Shown here: positions 1-10,700 of the stretch, in pieces
Layout of the letters: the number at the start of each line of letters is the position of its first letter
Numbering within the stretch: position 1 is the stretch's first letter
Assembly: GCA_039545295.1 (NCBI GenBank)
Contig: BCIK01000028.1
Coordinates: 164,760-228,759 of the forward strand
Direction: 5' to 3'
DNA from: Udeniomyces pyricola
Lineage: Eukaryota > Basidiomycota > Tremellomycetes > Cystofilobasidiales > Mrakiaceae
DNA: 64,000 nt
Translations under genes and position numbers: made by a program
The notes under the pieces: model-generated
What the model saw: the letters and a program-made list of their open reading frames with translations, nothing else
Database searches by the model: none
What the model was told of the DNA's origin: nothing

Positions 1-3000
1 AGCAAGTGGGACACCGGGAGAGACACTCATGACAGCTGGACATGATCAGACTGTCCGAGTTTTTGTGAGTCGTCATCGTTGAAGACGCGTACACGATAGA
101 TAGATCGCTAGTCAGGCATAAAAGGCTTTTTTACCGCTTCGATCATGCACTGATCTATCCGTGCACCTTCCCTTGTTCATTTATCCAACCTTTATCCAGG
201 ATCTTCGTACCAATCGTCCGATCCCTCACTCTCTGTCCTCTCTGGCTGCTTCCCATCCTATCGCCTCGCTCGCCATTTGCCCGACCTCACCAACCCATAT
301 CGTCGTTGGCCTCGAGAACGGTACGCTCGGCTGGATTGATTGGCGGATGGGCAACAAGTTCGTGGGTCGTAAATTTGGAGCCCATGGGGGAGAGACCGTC
401 ATGGGACTCGACTGGAAGGAAAGTTCCGAGGAGAAAGGCGAGGGAAGAACTGCGGGAGGTTGGATAGTCAGTGGTGGCTTCGATAAGCGGATCAACGTGA
501 GCCCTCAACTTTTCTTTTTACCGTTGTGCCTTTCTCGCCGTCGACGAGCTTGAACTCAACTCGATTCTTCGTCTGAATCCTTGTCAATTCAGATTTGGGA
601 TATGGCTAATCCACGCAAGAATCAAGAGCCTCCTTTCCGAACGCTACGTCCTTCAGCTGAGGTCGGCAAAGTCAGTTGGCGTCCGGGCCATGAAACCGAG
701 CTCGCCGCCGTTTCATACCAGACTACAGCTTCAACTACAGCTGGAGCATCAGCGAGAGAATGTGCAATCCAAATTTGGGATGTTCGCCGGAGCTTTGTCC
801 CCAAGTATACCCTGGAAGGAGGTGACGGCCGACTAGCAGGTAAGTCGCCTGACTCTTTTTTTCTGACCTCGACAGCAGCTATGTATAGACATTTTGTTGA
901 CACAGACCATTCATGTTTACTCTCTATGCATGATCAGATTTTGCTTGGAACGACAGCGGTACTCTTTGGGCGGCGTACAAGACTGGTTTTGTCGTCCAGC
1001 ACGACGTCCGCTACCATACTCGTCCGCTTGACGAAGTCCCAAGAACGTCTATGTCATGGGATCCTTCTGGCAACCTCGCTTTTATTGTGGACAAGTTTGT
1101 GGAAGGCGAGATACCATTTGACGATATGTAAGTCTTGGTCATGACTGATCGACAAGTTGTATCGCCCCAGAATCTGATGAGTTTGTCTCTTCTTCATATA
1201 TCACGTGACTTACATTTATCTTCCTTACCGTGTTCTTACTACGCTCACATTTGGGTTGATCAGCAAACCCGACCTCCAAGGTAAAACGTCCCATTTAGGC
1301 ATCGAACCCAAGACGATGCGAGACATGCCCTTTGAGCCGAACCAAGTCTTGACGGCCTTTGGCGTCGAGGACTTTGACCGCGAACTGTTCATCCGGCTCG
1401 CGAAGAAGCTCAAGTTTGACCGGATGGACCCAGAAAACCTTTGTAATCACAATGCAAAGGTACGTGTATCGGCTGTCACTAATCCATCAGAATCAAGAAA
1501 AAGCGTTCGACTCACCCAACCTCCTTTGTCTGAGAACAGATCGCTCGCCAGATGAATCTACCGCGAGAATGGAGCGTCTGGCTCCAGCTGAAGAACATCA
1601 TCACCGATGCTCGGTTGCTGTGCCAACAGGTGTCTCATGCCACATCTGCTCCCTTGCTGCCTACGATGAACCGGATTGCCGTGTCAGATCTCGCCGAGAT
1701 TCCCGATTTCGCTCTTCCTCCTCCCTCGTCACTCCCAACACCTAAAACTCAACTCACCCCTTTGTCTCCACTGCCACCACCACCACCACCGGAAAGTCGT
1801 CATCTCGTTCGGCCACGGTCAACCAGTCAGTCACCCCTCGTTCGGGCGCACTTTCCAGAGGACATGGCCGCTGCCGCTCGCGCGAGCAATGGTATGAGCA
1901 GCTCTAGACTTAGAGGTAAGGCACAGAAACATCCCCGACCAACACCTCCTGAGCGACCTACTATACAGTATACTCAACCGTCTTCGGCCACCGTCCCTAC
2001 CCTAAAAGATTCCGCTTGGGCGGATCGATCGGCGGACACGCAACTTTCTCATACGACCATCTCGCTCCACCTCGACACCGACTTTCTCAAACCTCCTTCT
2101 TCCTCCTCATCGTCGTCGACCTCGGATTCTGAAGCCGATGAATCCTCTTCCTCCTCGAACCACTCCGTTCCATCTCCCTTTACTACTCGTCCGGGTACGA
2201 GCTACCCCTCCTTGCCATCTTCCATGCACCCACCTCCGCCACCTACTGTTGGCGATCGCGTTTCCTTTTCATCCTCATCCCCTTTCGTGCGTTCCCGTCG
2301 TCCCTCGCCCTCGACGCATCGGCCGCGAATCCCCCAGAATTGGGCGAGCAAAAAGGTGCCATCGCCCCCTTCAGATGAAGACGACAGCGGGGGTGACGAC
2401 GTCCTCGGTGACTATGGCGATGCTTATGGCGTCAACTACATTCTCTCTTCCACCGCCGCCAATACTAACAACAACCGAACGCGGACTCCGAGCCGGACGG
2501 AACGCAGCGAAGTTGGCGGGACGGCTCGGCCGAGTCCTGTGTTGAGCGCCGTGTCGAATGGAGGCGAAAGACGGTTCTCGTTGGCATCGACAAGCCATAC
2601 TATCATACGGCTTGGAACGGGCAACGAAGGCGGGAACGAGGACGGCAAAGGTGGGGAAGCGAGGAAACCGTTCCGCTCGGGTCTCAAGGACGAGGAGCTC
2701 ATCTGGGCATCTACCGTGCGACTGCATGAGAAGAAGATTGAGCTTGTCTCGAAGTGGATCAGTGTCTATCTTGATGAAGTGAGTCGCTTCTAGGACCATG
2801 GGCGTGAGCTGGAAGCGATGAGGGTGTTCCGTGTGCTGACCCGCTAATGTGCCATCCTTCCCCGCAGGGCAACTGTCAAATGGCCTCCCTTCTTTACCTC
2901 TGTGCTCGGAGCGTGATAGGCCTCTCGTCACTAAGGGCCGAGCGATATCTCACGGCGTATATCGGTACGCATCCATCATTCTTTGCTTGTGATCATGCAT

Positions 3001-4042
3001 CTCGAAGAGAAGGCCGCGAAGACTTATATTTCTGTATTTACGTGGGTTTTCAGACCAACTGCGATCGCTTGAGTTATACGTCCTCGCCGCTCGAATCCGT
3101 AAAGCAAGCGCTGTTCCTTCGCAGGAAACCCTTTCTCAAGTAAGATGGACCGTAAAATGAATACACCAGCCCTGGCAAGAAACATAAGACATGAGCTGAT
3201 TGTGATCATTTGCATGTCTCTCTCCCTTCCCTGTTTGGATCGTTGTTTTTGCCACCAAAAGCAAAATGCAACCACGTTTCTATCTTGTCCAATCCACCTC
3301 TCGCACGAGCTGTTACACGAGGGTCACCAGGCTTGGTGTCCAAAGGAGGAGGTCTATGCGATCAGTTGTGCAGTGTGGTACGTTTTTCCTCGTGCTTCTA
3401 TCCATTCATTGGCGATCGAGCTACGGGGTCCTGACGTGGTTGTTCAAATCATCTGCTTCTGTTCGTGTGTTTTAAAGCCATCTCCCAGTAAAGGGTGGAA
3501 TGCTTTTCGGTTGCCAGACTTGCGAGCACGCCGGGCACTTTGTGAGAATTTCCCGCCGAACTTGAGCAATGGATTTTGCTTCAAAGCTATCTATCTGACT
3601 CAAGACCCTTGGACTCCACTTTTCGCTATACAGGCCTGTATGGAAGATTACTTCTCTAATGCGCATCTCGTTCCTGTCCTGGATGTTGGTACGACGAGCT
3701 ACCAAGCGTCCGATCCCTCTGTGTCTGCCTTTGATTCCTCATCTGCTGGGGGTGGACACGACTCGCCTGGCCGAAGTCGGGCAATCCACCTCCAGTCGGT
3801 CAAGGATGCCCGGGCGTCGTCACCACCAGCAGGCAAGGGGTCTTCGAGTCGCGCGAGACTCTGGTCTAAAGGGACTTGCCCCTCTGGCTGTGGCCATCGG
3901 TGCGTTGCTGGAATACCTTGTTGTTCTGCTTCTTGTCTTTCTTCATCGCTGTTGCTGCTGCTGCTGAGTCGTTGATCTCCTAAACCGCTTCTCATTTCTA
4001 ATTTTATCCCTCAATAGCTGTGTTGTAACGAATCTAAGATGA
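1..4042 (+). CDS. RTC1: Rtc1/WDR24-like WD40 protein of the SEA (GATOR2) complex, 5' end missing
   Basis: Rtc1/WDR24 is a subunit of the vacuole/lysosome-associated SEACAT/GATOR2 complex that regulates TORC1 in response to nutrients. The window opens inside the WD40 propeller. Exons at about 1-64, 200-500, 590-840 and 940-1125 carry WD signatures such as GHDQTVRVF, IQIWDMANPRK, CAIQIWDVRRSF and MSWDPSGNLAF. A serine/proline-rich linker follows at about 1660-2650, then a helical segment containing LIWASTVRLHEKKIELVSKW and LELYVLAARIRKA. The C-terminus has zinc-finger pieces like those of WDR24: GCQTCEHAGH near 3510-3540 and CPSGCGHRC near 3885-3905. The last intron (about 3901-4018) joins CGHR to CVVTNLR and a stop at 4040-4042. 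Exons at 3145-3480 could not be threaded in one clean frame (see findings). The gene starts left of the window. Family is confident; 3' exon structure is approximate. Confidence 0.85.
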
Positions 4043-4843
4043 CGATGTTTATGTTGTTGGCTTGTCGGTCTTGGTCGATCTTTTCAAATCTCTTCTCATC
4101 ATCTGGCGATAGACATTGCCCGTTCTGCTTCAATCTCTCGGCCCATCTCTGCCGATCATCAGGGCGTCGATGATGAAAATCAGGATACCGCACTAACTTG
4201 GCCGGAGATACCGAAACACTTTGACTTCTATCTTCTTTCTCCTCATTGAACGACCCGAACTCCGATGCGATGAAAACGATGGACAGGGCACAGGAGATGC
4301 GGATCTCATAGCGGCGGCCGAGCAGATTCTAATTCAGACCGAGACTCAACGTCAACAACGGCTCTTTGGATCGACTCTTAGCATGCCCAACCTCCCCCTT
4401 TACTTCTTTCCTCAGTTGATCTCTCTATACTCTGTCCCCAGTTAGGGCCGCTATGTCGAGTTCTCCCCCTATGAAGATCCTGAAGAGAAAAAGCGGCGAT
4501 CAAAAGCTGGCAGGGTTGTTTCCTTCTTCTCCATCACCTTCCTCCCTCGCCTTTCCCCGCTTGTCCTCTTCTTCCCCTTCGTATCGCTTTTTTCTCTCTC
4601 TGTCACCCCCTTGACACTACACTCCACTCTCCTTTACCTGATACCAAGTGAGCTCGTGCTTCCTTAGATGCATCTCCGTATGTAGAAGAAAACAAACCGA
4701 CAGTTGGCTCACCTTTGTTCTCGGCCGCTCTTCTCTCCCCCTGCAGATCTTACCTAGTTCTGTAGCCAATCACCCATCCACTACATTCCTTGCACGTTAC
4801 CTCACTCCGACTCTCCTTATCCTCATACATCACTACCGTCAAG
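4043..4843. other. Intergenic stretch with unresolved coding-like segments
   Basis: This stretch lies between the Rtc1 stop and the CPL1-like gene. Three pieces look coding-like but do not assemble. A plus-strand frame at about 4043-4236 contains ALTWPEIPKHFDF. A plus frame at about 4245-4400 contains DADLIAAAEQILIQTETQRQ. A plus frame at about 4446-4508 contains GRYVEFSPYEDPEEKKRR. The minus strand at 4193-4011 is also open for 60 codons. A small intron-containing plus-strand gene is possible, but I found no convincing start or donor sites. Positions 4510-4640 are a pyrimidine-rich tract. Confidence 0.35.
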
Positions 4844-6548
4844 ATGAAGCTCTCCTCCGTCCTCATTCCCGCCCTTGGCCTCATGTCCTCGGTACGCACT
4901 CTGTCTCTTTTCTTTGTTTGTTTGTTTGTGTTGTTAGAGCGATGGGAGATTTCTTCTTTTTTTTTTTGCTTGCGAAAATTCTCTTGCGACGTCTTGACCC
5001 AATCTTGACTAACACTCCTCCCTCGTTCTTTTTTATGTGATTATTACTATAACCTTTCAGGTCGTTTCTGCTCACCCTTACCCGTCGAGTCTTGTCTCTC
5101 CCACACCGACGACTTCCCTCACTTCCCTCGAGGCGCGAGGTCTCGTTGACGTCTGTGCGGCCGTCGATGTTTCCGTCAGTGCTCTCCTCGGTCTTAAGCG
5201 CAACGGTAATGTCATCATCAACACCAAGACGGGTGCACAGGTCGATGTCTCCGCTGCCCTCGCCAACCAGAACGCCCTCGGAGCTCATGCCGGCCTCGGA
5301 GGCTTGATCGGTGGACTCGTTGGGGGCCTCACTCAGACGATCACGGGCCTCCTTGGAACCGTCGATCAGCTTACCGGCGGACTTGTTAGCGACATTACTG
5401 GTGGGCTTGATGGTCTCCTCGTTATGCTCGGCCTCGACATCAAGCTCTGCCTCTGTATCTCAGTCCTGCCTAGTGAGTCATTGTCTGTCTTCGGACACTT
5501 CTTCTTGAGACTCAGTGATTTCGATTTTCAGAGAGACTGATCGCTCGATCTTGGGGTTCTCTTTTTACCTTCTTGTTCTTCAGACTATGTCAGCAAACAC
5601 GATACGTTCAAGAAGCTCAACTCGGACGGACAGGCTACGCTCGTTAATGCTTTGACCGACCTCGTGCGTCTCTGCCTCATCTCTTTGTCCTTCATTTTGC
5701 TTCTTCGTGTATCTCATCTCATCGCGCTCTCTGACGCCGTTTACCATTATCATCACCATCGTTGTTTGTCTTTCTCTTCACACCCGTCTCCAGATCAACA
5801 CCAACGCTGGCAAGGACTGCACTTACCCTCCTTTTGCTATCAAGAGCAGCGCGACCTGCAACAACAAGTGCGCCTTCACTTGCCCTTCCCCTCTCATCGC
5901 CGACCTCTCCGCCCGAACTTGCTCTTGCCCCTCGACCAAGCCCTACATCCTCTCTTCGGGTCTATGCTCCTCGACTCCTCCCTCGACCCCTTCTAAGCGA
6001 GCCAACGGCAGCAACGTCTTCAAGAGAAGGGAACGAATCTCGCTCCGAGAGACGTGCGGAAGGAAAGGGTGGATGCTTTGCCCGGTCGATGAGCGATTGG
6101 GATCCCAGAAGGGTTCGGGTTTGATCTCGTCCGCGGCAGAGGAGCAGATGACGTTGGGTTCGATCGAGGATGGCTTCGAGTGCGTCGATGCTCAATCGTC
6201 GTTAGAGTCTTGTGAGTTTGAATCGGCCTTTTTTGGGGTTGCCTTTTTTCTTCTTGTAACGCTCTCAGGAAACGGCGTGCGTCTTCCCTTGACCACATGG
6301 TAAAACACTTTTGACTAACTTGTTTTCCTGGATCTTACCTCCTTTCTTGTCTCGACCGTTCATTTTCTTCCTCTCTTTCAGGCGGTGGATGCTCCTCTCC
6401 TGCTCCAGGTCTCGCTGGTCCCATGGGAGTCGACTGCTCTGCCATCTCCGGAGCCGACGAGGCTTCATGCTTGGCCGGTCGATGCGTCGTTACTTGCATG
6501 CCAGGCTGGTCCCTCTCCGCTGATCACTCCAGCTGCACTCGGGCTTAA
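4844..6548 (+). CDS. Secreted CPL1-like cysteine-rich protein
   Basis: Five exons (4844-4891, 5061-5472, 5584-5663, 5794-6211, 6382-6548) give 374 residues. The N-terminus, MKLSSVLIPALGLMSS followed by VVSAHP, is a signal peptide split by the first intron. A Gly/Leu-rich segment follows at about residues 75-135 (GLGGLIGGLVGGLTQTITGL), then a cysteine-rich EGF-like patch with many CxxxC spacings in exon 4 (CNNKCAFTCPSP, CSCPSTKPY). The C-terminal module encoded by exon 5 has CGGC, GVDCSAISGADEASC, GRCVVTC and a terminal cysteine. That is the arrangement of the basidiomycete Cpl1-like domain; Cryptococcus Cpl1 is a secreted protein linked to capsule and host interaction. Here the role is inferred only as an extracellular or cell-wall-associated protein. 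Splicing exon 4 straight to exon 5 keeps frame; including the 8-base candidate exon near 6270 would create a stop. Confidence 0.8.
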
Positions 6549-7706
6549 AACCCCCCTTGTCTTTTGTCTGGCCTTTGGCTTGTCTTGTCGTGTTGTTGGT
6601 TTTTTTTTATAATCACTCTGGGACACTACTCGGACGTTTTGCTTCTTCTTCTCCTTCGACTCGAATCTCATACCCCTCCTTTCAAACCTTGCTTCTATCT
6701 GTCTCGCTCGCTCAACGCTTCTGCTTCCATCTCTTCCTTGCTTGTTGCTGTATTGCTTTGGATCCCCCGCCCATCTGCTTTTGCTTTGTTTAGTCGTTTG
6801 CTTGTTTTTTTCTTCTTCCTTCCTCTGCTTTTTTTTTACACTTTGTTGGTTTGTGATTTTGGAGGAGGTCCCGGTTCTATGATTAGTTTAGCTAGGCTAT
6901 GACTACATAGGATACCACGGACTTTACCACCTCCTCGATTTAGGTCCCTAGCTGGACTTTGTTTCTTTTTTTTCTTTCTCTTTCACGTTATTCATTCGGA
7001 CATTGGTTTCTCTCCCTCCCATCCTCCTCCCCCCCCCCTTAATCTCACACCCCATAACAACTAGAATCCGAACTCATATCTCCCCACCCTTTATTCTATC
7101 GATGTGGTTCATTCTCAAGATCAGGAGTCGTTTCGATGCGAGGCGATATGAGATCGTGAACTAGCTACTTAGGGATATAACATCATCAACCGGCATCGAT
7201 GTCAGACGAACTTAAAGAAGAGACCGAGGGTGAAGTCGAGTCGGATCGACTCGGATTGAATTGAACACTCATCATTGAATTGCAAATGAGAGAACTATTC
7301 TAAGGAAAAAAAAAAGAGAAAAAAAGGAATTGAAGGTGTAGATATGAATGGATGTGCTCGAATGTCGCGGCGTCGGCACTGACTGTTCGTATGTATTCTG
7401 AGCTGATCTGAAGGTGATCTCCATTTACCTATCGATTTCTTGAGCCATAGATAGACCTTTCAAAACGAATCGCAGGGAAGATATTCGCTTATGGTTTCCT
7501 TTGGCCGCTATCTGCGCGCGTCAATCTCATACATGATACAATATACATATATTCGTAGTGATTTGTTACAATCCTCGATCGGTCTTCACTGCAACTACCT
7601 TCTAAAACATTACCTTCTCCCGTATACCCGTCGACAAGACATTCCCGTAGTAATGATGAACCCTGATCAATCCCATTGTTATCACACAGTCATAGGGTTC
7701 CTTTCT
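6549..7706. other. Convergent intergenic region, no gene seen
   Basis: This is the 3' flank between the CPL1-like gene and the kinase, which are transcribed towards each other. It is T-rich after the CPL1 stop (probable 3' UTR to about 6850), with short C and A homopolymers near 7030 and 7305. No open frame here has recognisable sequence. Confidence 0.6.
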
Positions 7707-10700
7707 TCATATACCACCACCTCGTGGGCTCTCACCGGCCACGCCGGATCGACTTTTCTTCCTACTACCCATCAACCCAATATTCCTGAATGCACTCGCC
7801 AATCTTCCACCTCCTCCTCCTCCTGTCGTACTGGCCTTCTGCATCAAGCTCTTATTTCCCAGCTCAACGTACTCTCCCAGTCCATGTAGTCCCACAACAC
7901 CGCCACCTCCTCCCATCGTCTCGCCTGATCCGCCCGGAATCTCATCATAACCCCTCATCCCATGAGGAGGAGAAGAAGAAGAAGAAGAAGGATCACCCTC
8001 ATCCCTCGTCAAAGTCGCTTCCGTCCATTGACTACTAAACGGTGTTTCACTTCGAGTATAACTCGTCTCTATCGATTCCGGCCTCGGCCTCACTCCTCCA
8101 TGACCCGATAGTAGTAGTAGTCCAGAAGGATCTTGATCCCCCGGCGGCGGCCTTTGCAGTCGATCCGTCATCTCACGACGACGATGTCCAGTCATGCTAC
8201 TACTACTACTACTACTACTACTAGCAGCGGCGACGGCAGCCGATTCGTAAGGTCCGACGTGGTGGTCATGAGTACGGTCGATCATGTCCCTTCCTCTTCT
8301 TCCTCCTGCTCCCACTCCTCCGGGATTGGCACCAATCCCAGCTCCGCCAAAGAGTCTTGTAAGACTGAGTCGGGAGAGGGAACGAGGTAGAGGTGGACTG
8401 ATCGCTCGCTGTTTATCCGGCAAGACAGGAGCCAACGGACTTCTAACTGAGCCGGTGTTGAGGAGATCTACTGGTGGGTTATTATCGGTGGTGACGGTAT
8501 GAGGGTTAACGAAAGGACTCATCGGACGAGGTCTCGTCGTGGACGGGTTCGTGACGTGGGACGAATTTGTAAAAGAGGGACGGGATTGAAGGAAAACTGG
8601 TAATGCAGGAAGGGGAGGAGGCGTAGATGATCTCGCTCTCACGACATGAGGTGGACTTATATGATCACATTGTCGCTGTCGCTGCTGGGCATGCTGGGAT
8701 GGATGATGTGAACGCTGGGCAGAAGTCACCACTGGAGTCGATCTTCTCGGACGTAAGCTCTTAAAAGACCTCTTGGTTCGAAGAAAGAGCGTCGATGTCG
8801 TCGTCGTCGTCGTCGTTCCGACCGAGACTTTGATAGTTGGTGCTTGATCGTCGACTTCTTTTCGAGTATGATCGCTCGTCCCAATATGATCGGTGATCGT
8901 TTCTGTCGAGATTTCGGCCGCTTGCCGAGGTTGACGATGATGATGATGTCGCTGATCGAGATCGGAAGAAGCGGGTTGGTGCTGATAGGATTTAGATCGA
9001 GAGTGTGTGGCGTAGGAAGATGTGATGTTGGGCGAGGATCGGGTTGATGGTTGCTCCGGAGGAGGGAACTTGAGGAAGGAAAGATGCTCGGTCGTCGATG
9101 GGAAAGCAGGGCTATCAGACGAGTCACGCTCCGATCGTGAGGTTTGCGTAGGTTGGAGGAGTGAGAGAACTAGATCACGGAAAGAAGAAGAGTTAGCATA
9201 TGTGATGAACCAGAGTTCGTTGGTGAGGATTTCCGGATAAAAAAAATAAACACAAAGAAGGCTGGACATGAGAAGAGCTAATCATATAGCGAGACGAGGG
9301 CGTAAGAAGAAGTCGCTGGACCCCTACTCTACCTAGCATAATAATGATGATAAATCCTTCTTCACTGAGGTAAATGCAGTATGTGACTCACGTTTCATTT
9401 TGGGCCGATGGTTCTTTGACGAACCCACGGCCGGCTGAGCGGATATCTTGGTCATCATCGTCTTCTCGTCTACCAATTTGTTATCCTCTTTTATGATGCT
9501 CGGCTCAACCTCTCCTCTAATCTGATCCCTCGTCTCTTTTTGTACTGCCAAAGGCAACCTCTCGATCCGAATGCTTGCGTCCCACACTTTCCTATCTCCT
9601 TCATTCTTCCCATCCCTCACACGGGCCTCGGCAGGTTTGATTTCCTCTTCCTGATCGATCCCGTCCAACCCTCCTCTCGCTGGACTCGCGACTCCAACGG
9701 ATTCCGGAACGTCTGCGAGAGGTCGACCGCCAACTAAAGTGGTGATGTCATCGACGACTGATTTTGTCGGCGTCGCGTTCGAGGCAGAAAGGAGACTGGA
9801 GAAACGTCCCGACGTTGAGGGGAGAAGGCTTGGCGTCGTCGTCGTCGGTTTGGTATTGGTGGATGTGGAAGGAGGGGTTTGGATGGTATCCATGCTGCAA
9901 AGGGATGCTCCCATTAGAGCTGTAGAAGTAATCTTGGTATCCCGACCAACGTGGGTCTGCGAGTCGTTTCCATCTGATGAGACGGCGGGTTGCGAAGCGA
10001 AGAGAGCAGCAAGCGAAGTGATGGGTGGGGATGAAGGGAGCATGACATGTCCGACAGGTCCTTGGTTGTTCTGTAGGGTCCTCCGAGCTTCAGCCACCAT
10101 GCGTTCAACATTCTGAACCCACTACAAAGAGAGCAAGAAAGAACGGCAGGGGTTGAATTGAATACATAACTCGTCCGTCAGTAACGATTGTACGTAACTA
10201 CATATATAGATATGCATTATCATCTTTTTTTCGCTTTTTTTTTCTTGTGGCAGAGCAAGGTTTTGCGCGTAAGCTATGACAGGAGCGTACCTCTGAGATC
10301 CGATCGAGCCTCGTACCAAGTTCCGAGGTGACGACGTCCAACTCGTGGGGCTCTACGTGAACACCAGCATGTTCTCGAGGGTGGATGACTTGAATAGTTG
10401 GCGTCAAATCTTCCAAAGCTGGAGAACCAGAAAAAATCCAGTCCATGAGATCAAATCGTCGTTTCTCTGATTCCGGTTAGTTGTGGTGATCAACTCAGAT
10501 AATTAGGAGCTAGAGTAGCGACTTACGAATGGGATGAGGACTTGTTTCCATCTCGGTCGATACCGACGTTAATGATGGAGGCACAGCTGTATGTTGCTCC
10601 TGAGGAAGAGGAGGTTGATCGTCCATCTGGATTCGCACAATGGACTCCTCGCCTACTGATATGGTTATTAAAAAAAAGGTCAAGATCGATCATCTCACCT

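Noticed and set aside
3145..3975. A 276-codon open frame as an independent gene
   Set aside because: It overlaps the zinc-finger exons of Rtc1, and the recognisable residues in it (CPSGCGHRC) belong to that gene.
6272..6279. An 8-base candidate exon in the CPL1-like gene between AG and GTGCGT
   Set aside because: Including it creates TGA at the junction; direct splicing of 6211 to 6382 gives the expected cysteine module.
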